From a bacterium (GTDB taxonomy: Bacteria > SAR324 > XYD2-FULL-50-16): DNA of 64,000 nt. The position numbers and the translations under genes are program-made. Of this stretch, positions 47,900-56,670 are shown one piece after another; the first letter of the stretch is position 1, and each line of letters opens with the position of its first letter. The DNA lies in NCBI GenBank assembly GCA_018829445.1, contig JAHJTV010000073.1:186001-250000 (forward strand), read 5' to 3'. The notes under the pieces are model-generated. The model saw nothing but the letters and a program-made list of their open reading frames with translations, was not told where the DNA came from and did no database searches.

Positions 47900-48670
47900 A
47901 TGAAAATATCAAGTATTTCCAGGGTTATTGTAATAGGGCTAGCCTGTTTTTTTGTTGTAGTGTTGGTTTCCGGTTTGCTGCAAACCAGCATGCAGTCGGT
48001 ATGGAACCTGTTTGGTGATCAGGAGTTTCTGCAGGCCATTCTCTTCAGCCTGAAAACGTCGGTTGTGGCTACAACATTTGCTTTTTTTCTGGGAGTGCCA
48101 TCGGGTTTTTTCATGGCCAGGAACAACACCCTGATCTCAAGAGGTGTGGACATTTTATTTGATATCCCCATTGTTATACCGCCCCTCATTGTCGGGGTTC
48201 TTCTGATGTCTTTTCTGAATCTGCCCCTGGTCAATCAGCTGTTTTCCTTTATTTTTACCATAAAAGGAGCGATCATTGCCCAGTTTTTTGTGGCGGTGCC
48301 TTTCACCATCAAATCTGCAAAGAACGCTTTTGAATTGGTGTCGCCGGTTTATGAAAGAATAGCCATGACCCTGGGAGCAAAACCGGTAAAATCATTTTTT
48401 GATACCACTTTCAAAATCGCATTTCCAGGAATTCTATCAGGCCTGGTCTTAACCTGGCTGAGATGTGTTGGTGAATTTGGGGCTACCCTGATGGTTGCCG
48501 GGGGTATTCCGGGGAAAACGGAGAATATCCCAATCAATGTATATCTTCACATGATTTCAGGAGATTATGAAAAGGGGATTGCAGCCAGTATTTTGGCGAT
48601 TGCATTGGCTTTTTTATGTATCATTCTTATCAATATAGTATTCTTGAAGGGGCGAAGAAAGATGCAATAA
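47900..48670 (+). CDS. modB: Molybdate-type ABC permease (ModB-like)
   Basis: A 256-residue permease with about six hydrophobic segments. 'SLKTSVVATTFAFFLGVPSGFFMAR', 'DIPIVIPPLIVGVLLM' and 'LRCVGEFGATLMVAGGIPGKTENIPI' (in parts) are typical ModB/CysT-like signatures, and the EAA motif is 'AMTLGAKPVKSFFDTTFKIA'. It closes the modCAB operon. Confidence 0.9.
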   Translation: MKISSISRVIVIGLACFFVVVLVSGLLQTSMQSVWNLFGDQEFLQAILFSLKTSVVATTFAFFLGVPSGFFMARNNTLISRGVDILFDIPIVIPPLIVGVLLMSFLNLPLVNQLFSFIFTIKGAIIAQFFVAVPFTIKSAKNAFELVSPVYERIAMTLGAKPVKSFFDTTFKIAFPGILSGLVLTWLRCVGEFGATLMVAGGIPGKTENIPINVYLHMISGDYEKGIAASILAIALAFLCIILINIVFLKGRRKMQ

Positions 48671-48766
48671 AGAAGGAGAGTTTCCAGAATCGATCTTAAT
48701 CCTGGTCAGGCACTGTTTCCGATGAACCATTTTTTCAATTTTTTAATTATACCACTGTAAACTATC

Positions 48767-49348
48767 ATGAAATTCGAGATCCCAAATGAAAGCAGGGTAA
48801 TTATTCTGGAAGGTATCGCCGGTTCAGGTAAAACAACCTTCAAAGGGTATCTTAAAGAGTATTTTAAAGGTCAAAAAGTATATGAATATACCGAAGGCGA
48901 GCTCCTGTTAGGATGGAAGCATATTCATGTTCCCCATGTTTCGGTGGTGCGGGTGGATTTTTTTGAGTTGTTTTTGGATCATCTGGAAAAGAAACTGAAG
49001 GAAGATAAGAATGTCCTCTTCCTAATTGAGCGATTTCACCTTTCCATGAAGATCCTGGAATGGGAGTTTGAAAGGGATTTTGAAAAGAGATATGAGAGAA
49101 TAATATCCAGGATCAGGCAACTACCGGTACACATCTTGATAGCCAAATTGGAGCCTGCTGAAATCAGGAAAAGAATGCATCACAGGGAAAGAAGCAGTCA
49201 GTGGGAGGAGTTTGTTGAAGAAAAACTAATACTGCGGGGGTTTGACGATCTTGAACAACTATCAATTGATCAGCAACAGCGGTTTTTCAGTTTGGCTGAA
49301 CAGCAGGGAATGCCGTACTCCGCTGTCCATGTGGAGTTGGATAAGTGA
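48767..49348 (+). CDS. P-loop kinase-like protein (thymidylate/deoxynucleoside kinase fold)
   Basis: A 193-residue cytoplasmic protein. Walker A is GIAGSGKTT at about 16-24 (in IILEGIAGSGKTTF). 'FLIERFHLS' at about 84-92 corresponds to the DRx/ERF catalytic motif of dNK-type kinases. A basic lid-like segment (RKRMHHRERSSQWEE) follows. The family transfers phosphate to nucleosides or nucleotides, but this one is divergent and the substrate is unknown. It heads a group of small conserved genes (zinc ribbon, cytoplasmic protein, CBS-ACT). Confidence 0.7.
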   Translation: MKFEIPNESRVIILEGIAGSGKTTFKGYLKEYFKGQKVYEYTEGELLLGWKHIHVPHVSVVRVDFFELFLDHLEKKLKEDKNVLFLIERFHLSMKILEWEFERDFEKRYERIISRIRQLPVHILIAKLEPAEIRKRMHHRERSSQWEEFVEEKLILRGFDDLEQLSIDQQQRFFSLAEQQGMPYSAVHVELDK

Positions 49349-49404
49349 ACATCAATAATTGCAGCATGATACCGTGTTTTTGAGGATATGTGGGAATTAA
49401 AACT

Positions 49405-49617
49405 ATGGAAAAGGTAACAGGCAGGAGTTGTTTAAAGTGTGGGGAGCGACTGGTACTCCGCTGCCGAACATGCCACAAGAACAGGTCAAATTGCAGAAAT
49501 GAATATTGTACGGGAGAGTCAGAATTATGCTGTACGGCTTGCGGAACATTGTACAGCTTCGGCAGATCATCGACTGACAACCAAAAAGCGGAGAATGATG
49601 AATGGTATCAATCGTAA
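49405..49617 (+). CDS. Small cysteine-rich zinc-ribbon protein
   Basis: A 70-residue frame with four cysteine pairs or near-pairs: CLKC, CRTC, CRNEYC and CTAC. The spacing suits two zinc-ribbon knuckles pairing with each other. The ATG lacks a strong ribosome site; a GTG five codons earlier is possible. Function is unknown; such proteins often support RNA or protein binding. The cysteine pattern argues for a real gene, but it is short and unproven. Confidence 0.5.
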   Translation: MEKVTGRSCLKCGERLVLRCRTCHKNRSNCRNEYCTGESELCCTACGTLYSFGRSSTDNQKAENDEWYQS

Positions 49618-49688
49618 CCGTTTTCGCAAAGAAAGCATACAAATCGGTGTTTTCTTATATCTGTTTTCATATTAACAAAAGGAATTAA

Positions 49689-50048
49689 ATGGGAAAAAAC
49701 GAAAAAGGAATTAGATTTGAAGTGGACAGAGCCAATCTTTATCGAGAAGAAGCCTATACCGACCTGAAATCGGCATCCATCAGAAGATTAACACCGGTGA
49801 CCAAAGATGGCTCCGACGATAATTCCCGACCTGTCCTTTATTTTGGACATGCTGAGTTGATTAGTCCCCAGGGGCCGATTCCAATTCAGTCCGAATTAAA
49901 TGCGGATTGTCTGGAAAAAGCCATTGAGGCTCTTCCCGCAGCCATGGAAAAGGCAGCATTTGATGTCCGTGAAGAATATAACAAAATGGTTGAGCAGCAG
50001 CGTCAGCAACACGAACAGCAGTCCAAGGTGATCAAATCAGGTGAATAG
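49689..50048 (+). CDS. Conserved cytoplasmic protein of unknown function
   Basis: A 119-residue soluble protein with AAAGGAA upstream. It has a beta-rich first half (EVDRANLYREEAYTDL, SIRRLTPVT, 'PVLYFGHAELISPQGPIPIQ') and an acidic-to-amphipathic helix ending in a Gln-rich tail (VEQQRQQHEQQSK). It resembles small uncharacterised 'cytoplasmic proteins' of sulfate reducers, but I cannot name a function. It sits between a zinc ribbon and a CBS-ACT protein. Confidence 0.75.
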   Translation: MGKNEKGIRFEVDRANLYREEAYTDLKSASIRRLTPVTKDGSDDNSRPVLYFGHAELISPQGPIPIQSELNADCLEKAIEALPAAMEKAAFDVREEYNKMVEQQRQQHEQQSKVIKSGE

Positions 50049-50200
50049 TAGGTTAACTCACCTGTAGCAGGGAAAAAGCTTGTCATTTGCCCTGGATTCA
50101 TCAAAAATGAGACGTAAAGTTATTGGATCTCTTAAGGGATTTTGGCCAACTGAAAAATGTTGGGTTCTGTTTTCCAACTCACTTACATAAGAGGACTTTT

Positions 50201-50854
50201 ATGTATGTAGGACTAAAAATGATAACCGATCTGGTTTACGTGACTAAAGACTCATTGATCACCGAAGCAAATGATTTGATGGAGAAAAAAAGGTTGTGGG
50301 CGCTGCCTGTGGTTGAAGGTGAAAAACTGATCGGTTATATTCAAAAGGAAGATGTTCATACAGCCTTGCCTTCTCCGGCCACGACATTGAGTAAATACGA
50401 GCTTCCCGAGATTATGTCCCATATAACGGTGAAAGATTTTATCCGTAAGGATGTTATAACAGTTAGACCGGAAATGGAAATTGAGAAGGCAGCCGAAATC
50501 ATGGCTGAAAACAACCTGCCTGGTTTAGCCGTTGTTTCCGAGTCAGGAAAACTGGTGGGTTATATAAACAGAAGCGTGATGCTGGATGTACTTGTTGAGG
50601 AGATGGGACTTCACAGGGGTGGTTCCAGATTTGCGATTGAGTTTGAGGACCGTCCGGGGGTAATGGCGGAGGTTTCAGGTTTAATTCATCAGATGGGATT
50701 AAATTTTGTCTCTGCAGCCAGTTTTTGCCATGATAGTACCTATATCCTGGTATTCAGGGTGCAAACAGCTGACCTGACACCCATCATCTCCGAACTGGAA
50801 AAGCGGGGATACCGCATTGTCGGCCCTGAACAATTTGCAGACCAGTGGCAATAG
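50201..50854 (+). CDS. CBS-pair plus ACT domain regulatory protein
   Basis: A 217-residue protein. Two CBS motifs bind an adenosyl ligand (about 5-55 'VTKDSLITEANDLMEKKRLWALPVVEGEKLIGYI' in parts, and about 85-135 'DVITVRPEMEIEKAAEIMAENNLPGLAVV' in parts). An ACT-like amino-acid-sensing domain follows (about 145-205, 'FAIEFEDRPGVMAEVSGLIHQMG'). The ATG has AGAGGA upstream. The layout is like AcuB-type and amino-acid-sensing regulators. Its stop is one base from the end of the convergent second HAAT operon, so it could sense the amino acids that operon imports (inference). Confidence 0.85.
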   Translation: MYVGLKMITDLVYVTKDSLITEANDLMEKKRLWALPVVEGEKLIGYIQKEDVHTALPSPATTLSKYELPEIMSHITVKDFIRKDVITVRPEMEIEKAAEIMAENNLPGLAVVSESGKLVGYINRSVMLDVLVEEMGLHRGGSRFAIEFEDRPGVMAEVSGLIHQMGLNFVSAASFCHDSTYILVFRVQTADLTPIISELEKRGYRIVGPEQFADQWQ

Positions 50855-50855
50855 G

Positions 50856-51659
50856 CTACAGCCAGCGTTTTCGTCTTCTATAGGACTTCAGGTCATGGTA
50901 AGACTTGGTACTGCCTGCCTTGGCCGATCCCAGATAGAACTCCTTCACATCCGGATTCTCCTTCAGATACTGGGCCTCTCCCTCCAGGACAATTTTTCCG
51001 TTCTCCATGACATAGCCGTAATGGGCTATCGCCAGGGCCATATTGGTATTCTGCTCAACTACCAGGATGGTGGTGTTTCGTTCCCGGTTAATCAGTTTGA
51101 TAATTCTGAATATTTCTCTTACCAACAAGGGAGCCAGACCAAGGGATGGTTCATCCAGCAGCAGTAGATCAGGGTGAGCCATTAAAGCCCGGCCGATAAC
51201 CAGCATTTGCAGTTCACCTCCGCTGCAGAATCCAGCCAGGGTTTTTTTCCGCCGGGCCAAAGCAGGAAACAGTCCATAAACCATTTCCAGGTCTTTGTGA
51301 TAGGGTTTGCCCCAACGAGTGGCTGTCCCGACTCTCAGGTTCTCTTCAATGGTCAGGTATTTAAACTCCTGTCGACCTTCCAAAACCTGGATAACACCTT
51401 TTCGCGTGATCTCTTCCGGAGAGAGATTTTGAATCTTGTGACCGTTAAACTCAATGGAACCTTCCGTGACCTTGCCGTTTTCCGGTTTCAGTAGGCCGGA
51501 GATCGCCTTGAGTGTTGTTGTCTTACCCGCCCCGTTGCTGCCAACCAGGGACACAATCTGCCCTTTTGGGATGGAAAGGGAGACTCCTTTTAGCACCTGG
51601 ATCACATCCGAATAAACAACACTAATATTGTTGATTAATAGCTTGGTATTATCTGACAT
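50856..51659 (-). CDS. livF: HAAT ATPase LivF, second operon
   Basis: A 267-residue ATPase. Walker A GSNGAGKTT, 'VIQVLEGRQEFKYLTI', signature FCSGGELQMLVIGRA, Walker B LLLLDEPSLGLAP and 'VEQNTNMAL'. The signature starts FCSGGE instead of LSGGEQ, a small departure. The C-terminus is extended by a basic tail (YHDLKSYRRRKRWL). It is the last gene of the minus-strand operon, after a 148-base gap holding palindromic repeats. Confidence 0.9.
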   Translation of the reverse strand: MSDNTKLLINNISVVYSDVIQVLKGVSLSIPKGQIVSLVGSNGAGKTTTLKAISGLLKPENGKVTEGSIEFNGHKIQNLSPEEITRKGVIQVLEGRQEFKYLTIEENLRVGTATRWGKPYHKDLEMVYGLFPALARRKKTLAGFCSGGELQMLVIGRALMAHPDLLLLDEPSLGLAPLLVREIFRIIKLINRERNTTILVVEQNTNMALAIAHYGYVMENGKIVLEGEAQYLKENPDVKEFYLGSAKAGSTKSYHDLKSYRRRKRWL

Positions 51660-51701
51660 GGAATTCTCAGTCTTTCTGCTTAAATTACAAATAATCCGTC
51701 A

Positions 51702-51772
51702 TCCCGGGCTTGACCCGGAATCTATTGTTATAAAAGAATATCATCCGCCTGTATCCCGGATCAGGTCCGGGA
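51702..51772. repeat. Pair of dispersed palindromes in the operon gap
   Basis: Two related palindromes: one around 51702-51723 (core CCGGGCTTGACCCGG) and a cleaner one at 51754-51772 (TCCCGGA-TCAGG-TCCGGGA). They belong to the same broad class of 'CCGGAATC/GTCATCCCGG' intergenic elements as 22112-22136. In this place they may form mRNA hairpins between livM and livF. Confidence 0.55.
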
Positions 51773-51807
51773 CGATAAGGCGAAAACCGTGATTTTTCTC
51801 TTCAAGG

Positions 51808-52878
51808 TCAGTAGGAAAAAGGCCACAATCGAAAACTGGACTTTATGATCCGCCACACTTCAGCCAGCCCCTTGGGTTCAAAAATAATAAAAACAACGAT
51901 CGACAATCCAAATACAAACTCGCGCAATGGGGCGATAGTAATCGATATGTTGGATGTAGGGCCGAAATTCATTAGAAATTCGGTCACCATACTCAGAATC
52001 TCTCCCAGAGATACGATAAAAATAGTACCGAAGATGGCGCCGGATACACTCCCCAAACCGCCGATGATGATCATGGCGACAAATTCAATGGATAGCCACA
52101 TATTAAAAGGCTCGGGAGTTATGGTCATCATATAACCGGCAAACAAAGCTCCAGCATAACCCGCATAAAACGAACTGATTCCGAAGGACAGCAGTTTAAA
52201 TTTGAAGATCGGAATTCCCATACCCTCTGCAGCCCTGTCGTTATCACGTATGGCAACGAAGGCCCTGCCAAATCGGGTTCGCAGCAGGTTGACCATAATC
52301 CAGGTCAAAAAGATCAGGCTGGAGAAGATCAGGAAAAAAAAGGAGCGGTCACTGGTCAGTTCATATCCGAAGATGGAGGAGTTGGCAACCATGATGCCTT
52401 CGGCGCCACCGGTCAGCCAATCCCACTGCACCAGTACATACTCGATGATAAATTGTCCGGCCAGAGTAGCGATCGTCAGGTAGAGATGTTTTAACCTGAC
52501 CGAAGGAATTCCAAATAGCATCCCAACAGCAGCTGTCATAAACCCGGCTAACGGCAAAGCAGTCCAGAACGGCAATCCCACTCTGGTTGTTAAAATGGCG
52601 GCGGTGTAGGCTCCCACTCCAAAAAAAGCACCATGTCCCAGGGAGATTTGCCCCGTATACCCGATAAGAAGATTCAGTCCCACGGCAGCAATGGCGTAGA
52701 TCCCCATGGTGTTCAAAATATAGAGCATATAATCGGAACCGACAAAGGGAATGACCCCCAGTAACAGAATGATCCCGGCGCATAACCAGAACCTGCCAAA
52801 GTCGGTTTCAAAAATAGTCAGTTCCTCTTCGTAGGATTCTTTGAGGTTGCCACATAAGGTAAAGTGCAGTTTTCGCAT
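51808..52878 (-). CDS. livM: HAAT permease LivM, second operon
   Basis: A 356-residue membrane permease with a soluble N-terminal stretch of about 30 residues. Motifs 'AVGLNLLIGYTGQISLGHGAFFGVG', 'RLKHLYLTIATLAGQFI', 'RTRFGRAFVAIRDNDRAAE' and 'GGLGSVSGAIFG' (in parts) are typical. The next gene in the direction of transcription is livF, 148 bases on. Confidence 0.92.
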   Translation of the reverse strand: MRKLHFTLCGNLKESYEEELTIFETDFGRFWLCAGIILLLGVIPFVGSDYMLYILNTMGIYAIAAVGLNLLIGYTGQISLGHGAFFGVGAYTAAILTTRVGLPFWTALPLAGFMTAAVGMLFGIPSVRLKHLYLTIATLAGQFIIEYVLVQWDWLTGGAEGIMVANSSIFGYELTSDRSFFFLIFSSLIFLTWIMVNLLRTRFGRAFVAIRDNDRAAEGMGIPIFKFKLLSFGISSFYAGYAGALFAGYMMTITPEPFNMWLSIEFVAMIIIGGLGSVSGAIFGTIFIVSLGEILSMVTEFLMNFGPTSNISITIAPLREFVFGLSIVVFIIFEPKGLAEVWRIIKSSFRLWPFSY

Positions 52879-52959
52879 GGTGATTAACGGATTGCCCTCC
52901 TGCTTCGGTTTTTTTTGTATGAGAATAAATATTTGAATCTGCAGTCCATATTTCCCTTT

Positions 52960-53838
52960 TTATACTCTCTCTATCTCTTTTAATCCGAACAGGCCGTATG
53001 GCTTAACCATCAAAATAAAAACCAGAACAATGTAAGGGATGATCTCTCTCAGGGAGGTGGACAGATAACCACCGGTAAAGGTTTCCAACAGACCGATAAT
53101 GACACCGCCGACAATGGCACCACCGATACTGTCCAACCCACCCAGGATAACGACCGGAAACACCTTTAGACCGATGGAGCTTAATTCATGAACATTGATA
53201 CCGTTAATAATACCAAGAACGATACCACTCATGGCAGCTACCAATGCGGCAATAGCCCATGATAGCGCAAATACTCGCCTTACGTGGACTCCCAGTGACA
53301 TGGCTGCAGATTGATTATCTGCCACCGATCGCATATAGATCCCCTGGGACGAGTATTTAAAAAACAGCCCGAACATCACCAGAAACAGAATTCCTATGAT
53401 AAAAGTAGCCATGTACACCGAAGGAATCTGGATAACATCAAATTCGACAGTTAATTCCGGCGGTAAAAAATCGGGATAGTTATGAATATCGCCTCCGAAA
53501 ATAAACAGGAGCAATCCCCTGAACATGGCTGCCAGACCAACTGTCAACATGATAACCTGGATCAGGTCTTCTCCGATCAAAGGGCGGAGGAAAAGTCGTT
53601 CGACAATAAATCCCAACAGAAAGCATCCCAATAAAGTCAAGGCAAACGACAGTACAATCGGCAAATTAGCCCAGGTTGACAAGACCAAAAAAAGAAAAGC
53701 TCCTATGGCCAGCAGTTCTCCGTGGGCAAAGTTTAAGACACTGCTGGACTTATAGACCATCACAAATCCTAATGCAGACAGTGCGTATAAAAAACCCAGC
53801 GAGATTCCGTTAACAAACAGGTGCAGAAAAAACTCCAT
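52960..53838 (-). CDS. livH: HAAT permease LivH, second operon
   Basis: A 292-residue membrane permease. 'NGISLGFLYALSALGFVMVYKSSSVLNFAHGE' (in parts), 'RSVADNQSAAMSLGVHVRR' and 'VVILGGLDSIGGAIVGGV' are family signatures. AAGGAG lies six bases before the ATG. It is 12 bases downstream of the acyl-CoA synthetase gene in the same operon. Confidence 0.93.
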   Translation of the reverse strand: MEFFLHLFVNGISLGFLYALSALGFVMVYKSSSVLNFAHGELLAIGAFLFLVLSTWANLPIVLSFALTLLGCFLLGFIVERLFLRPLIGEDLIQVIMLTVGLAAMFRGLLLFIFGGDIHNYPDFLPPELTVEFDVIQIPSVYMATFIIGILFLVMFGLFFKYSSQGIYMRSVADNQSAAMSLGVHVRRVFALSWAIAALVAAMSGIVLGIINGINVHELSSIGLKVFPVVILGGLDSIGGAIVGGVIIGLLETFTGGYLSTSLREIIPYIVLVFILMVKPYGLFGLKEIERV

Positions 53839-53850
53839 GAGATCTCCTTA

Positions 53851-55800
53851 TTACAGAAATAGAATGCGGATCGTGCTTTCAATTGTTCCTATGGTGCCAT
53901 CGCGGTAATTTACCTGACCTTTAACGTCCAGTTCGGTTTTATCGGAGTACAACGCTTCGATCAATTCCTCATAGCGCTGAGCGACAAACTTCCGCCTGAC
54001 CTTTCCGGTCCGTGTCAGCTCTTCATCATCAGCATCCAGAAGTTTGTAGAGCAACATGATCTTTACCAGTTGCATAGCTTCCGGCAGGGTCCGGTTTACC
54101 TCTTTGACCTCTTTGCTGATCAGCTCTTCCACAGCAGGTTGTTTGGAGAGATCAAGGTAGGTTGTATAGGGGATCTTGTGCTCCTCTGCCCAAACTCCCA
54201 CGTTTTCAAAATCGATATTAATAAAGGCTGACAGGTGGGGTTTGCTCTCCCCCCAGATTACGGCTTCTTTGATATAAGGGCTGAATTTTAACCGGGTTTC
54301 GATAAAATCCGGTGAAAAGGGTTCTCCATCTCTTGTTCGCATGATATCCTGCTTCCGTCCCAATATAACAAGATGGCCGTCGTCATCAATATAACCGGCA
54401 TCACCGGTGAGAAACCATCCGCCCTGTATGGCTTCATTCGTGGCTTCGGGGTTTTGATAATACCCCTGGAATACGGATTTGCTGCGGACCAGCACTTCCT
54501 GGTCCTCTGTTATCTTCACCTCGGCTCCCGGTAACGGTTTACCCACCGTTTCCGGTTTCACTTCTCCATCAGGCTGCACCTGGAATATCCCCCCGGACTC
54601 GGTCATACCGTAGCACTGTTTTAGATTCAAACCGTTGATTCTGAAAAAACGGATCACCTCAGGACTGATAGGATGTCCTCCGGTATAGGCTGCTTTAAAG
54701 CCGAGACAACCGATTCGATCCAGCAGAGGTCTGAACACCGTAATTTTGGCGAATCCCTGCAGGATTCTCAAAGGCAAATGAACGGTTTTACCATTTTCTT
54801 CCCGTTTCAAAACCGCCTGACCGATTTTCTGAGCTATATTAAAAAACAGCCGTTTGATCAGGCCGGTTTCGGTCATCTTGACCCTGATCTTTGACGCCAG
54901 GTCTTCCCAAAACCTGGATGAAGTGATAATAATTGACGGTCCGATTTCGCGAAAATCCTCAACAACAGTTTCCTCAGTTTCCGGGAAATTCATGGTCAGT
55001 CCGCCAAACAGGGTAACGCCAACACCCCACATCTGGTCAACGATCCAAGCCGGAGGTGAAATCGATATCCAGTTGTCGCCCACATCTATGGGAGAAGTCT
55101 GCAACCATTTGCTTGCCATATCCGCGAAATTATCATGACTTAACATTACCATTTTCGGAAGACCGGTTGTTCCGGAAGTCATAATCATCAAAGCCGTTTC
55201 ATCGGACTTCCTTTTCCAGAGTTCGGTTTCGAACAGTTCGGGTAGTTCACGGTCCAAAGCCTCACCCAGTTTAAGCAACTGGGCGTAACTGACCAGCCAG
55301 GGATCATTCTGGTAATTACGCATACCCGTCGGATCTACATAAATAACCTGCTTAATGCTGGGAACCTGATCCCTGTTTTCCAAAAGTTTATCTACCTGTT
55401 CCTGATCCTGGGCAAATACGTAAGACGCTTCGATACGGTTAATACCATACAGGATCTCCTTGGAAACGGCAGAAGTAAAAAGACTAACGGTAACGGCCCC
55501 CAAGACTTGAGATCCAAGCTCACTAAACAACCACTCCGCATCATTGTCCAGTATTAAAGCTACATTGTCTCCTTGCTGTAGCCCCAGCGATCGCAGTCCC
55601 AATGCCGTGAACCTGGCATGCTGAAGATACTCCTGCCAATTGAAGGTATTCCAGATGCCGTATGCCTTCTCCCTGATAGCAATTTTGTCAGGGGCTAACC
55701 TTTCCGCCTGCCTGAATAACGCCTGGGGAAGGGTTAGTCCGCTTGAGGCTAGCGGCTGGTTTTGATTGATAAGCTTTATATTCTGCTGATCTTGATTCAT
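53851..55800 (-). CDS. AMP-forming acyl-CoA synthetase within the HAAT operon
   Basis: A 649-residue ligase of the long-chain FadD/FAA1 type that activates a carboxylic acid to its CoA thioester via acyl-AMP. It has the P-loop-like 'LMIMTSGTTGLPKMVMLSH', the 'YGMTESGG' motif, 'GWFLTGDAGYIDDDGHLVILGRK' (in parts) with the hinge region, and 'TRTGKVRRKFV' carrying the likely catalytic Lys. The gene sits between livG and livH, an arrangement seen in several bacterial HAAT clusters, so the importer and ligase probably act on the same acid. That makes the second cluster more likely an aromatic or fatty acid importer than an amino acid one (inference). Confidence 0.92.
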   Translation of the reverse strand: MNQDQQNIKLINQNQPLASSGLTLPQALFRQAERLAPDKIAIREKAYGIWNTFNWQEYLQHARFTALGLRSLGLQQGDNVALILDNDAEWLFSELGSQVLGAVTVSLFTSAVSKEILYGINRIEASYVFAQDQEQVDKLLENRDQVPSIKQVIYVDPTGMRNYQNDPWLVSYAQLLKLGEALDRELPELFETELWKRKSDETALMIMTSGTTGLPKMVMLSHDNFADMASKWLQTSPIDVGDNWISISPPAWIVDQMWGVGVTLFGGLTMNFPETEETVVEDFREIGPSIIITSSRFWEDLASKIRVKMTETGLIKRLFFNIAQKIGQAVLKREENGKTVHLPLRILQGFAKITVFRPLLDRIGCLGFKAAYTGGHPISPEVIRFFRINGLNLKQCYGMTESGGIFQVQPDGEVKPETVGKPLPGAEVKITEDQEVLVRSKSVFQGYYQNPEATNEAIQGGWFLTGDAGYIDDDGHLVILGRKQDIMRTRDGEPFSPDFIETRLKFSPYIKEAVIWGESKPHLSAFINIDFENVGVWAEEHKIPYTTYLDLSKQPAVEELISKEVKEVNRTLPEAMQLVKIMLLYKLLDADDEELTRTGKVRRKFVAQRYEELIEALYSDKTELDVKGQVNYRDGTIGTIESTIRILFL

Positions 55801-55842
55801 TGGTTTCTTGGTCAGACTTTTAAGTTGCGCGTTTGAAGTGGG

Positions 55843-56670
55843 TTAAACGAATGTGGTATCTCCCAGGTATGCTTTGATGACTTCAGGGTGGTTTTGTATC
55901 TGATCCGGTGTCCCTTCAGCTATCTTGACACCAAAATCAAGAACGGAAATGCGGTCGGAGATCCCCATGACAATGGACATATCGTGTTCAACCAGAATCA
56001 TAGTCTGCTTCCAGGCTGTATTCAGCTCAACCAGGAATCTGACCATGTCCTCTTTCTCTTCCAGCGTCATTCCGGCTAATGGTTCATCCAAGACCAACAA
56101 TTTGGGCTCAAGAGCCAGGGCTCGTCCCAGTTCAACTCTTTTTCTCATTCCATATGGAAGAGAGCCAACCAGTTCTTTGCGAATGGACTGCATCTCAAGA
56201 AAATCGATCAATTCCTCCAGTATCCTTCGATGACGAACCTCCTCCCTGCGCACGGCCCTCGAAAAAAAGGAAGCTTGTGCCAGGTTATATTTACAATGAA
56301 GATTTCTGGCCAACAGCATATTGGATAACACCGACATTCCGGCAAACAGTTCGATATTCTGAAAAGTTCTGCCGATGCCGATGCTTGTCAGGTGATGGGT
56401 GGGGATTCCGGTGACATCCTCTCCGTTAAAGATGATGCTCCCCTTCTGCGGTTTGTAATACCCGGTTATACAATTCAAGAGACTGGTTTTCCCGGCCCCG
56501 TTGGGACCGATAATGCCGACAAGTTCGCCGGAATTCACCTTCAGACTGATTTTGTTAATGGCAGTGATCCCGCCGAATCGTAAGGTGATGCCGTTTAATT
56601 CCAGGTCAGCACGCCGCTCTTCGGAATGGGTCGATCCATATATACTGGGTTTCCCACGAAACGCTTTCAT
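55843..56670 (-). CDS. livG: HAAT ATPase LivG, second operon
   Basis: A 275-residue ATPase of usual size apart from a ~25-residue polar N-terminal extension. Walker A GPNGAGKTS, 'FNGEDVTGIPTHHLTSIGIG' leading straight to 'RTFQNIELF', signature LPYGMRKRVELGRA, Walker B LVLDEPLAGM and H-loop VEHDM. It is the natural comparison for the LivG with an inserted membrane domain at 37849-39036. The start overlaps the binding-protein stop by four bases (ATGA). Confidence 0.93.
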   Translation of the reverse strand: MKAFRGKPSIYGSTHSEERRADLELNGITLRFGGITAINKISLKVNSGELVGIIGPNGAGKTSLLNCITGYYKPQKGSIIFNGEDVTGIPTHHLTSIGIGRTFQNIELFAGMSVLSNMLLARNLHCKYNLAQASFFSRAVRREEVRHRRILEELIDFLEMQSIRKELVGSLPYGMRKRVELGRALALEPKLLVLDEPLAGMTLEEKEDMVRFLVELNTAWKQTMILVEHDMSIVMGISDRISVLDFGVKIAEGTPDQIQNHPEVIKAYLGDTTFV

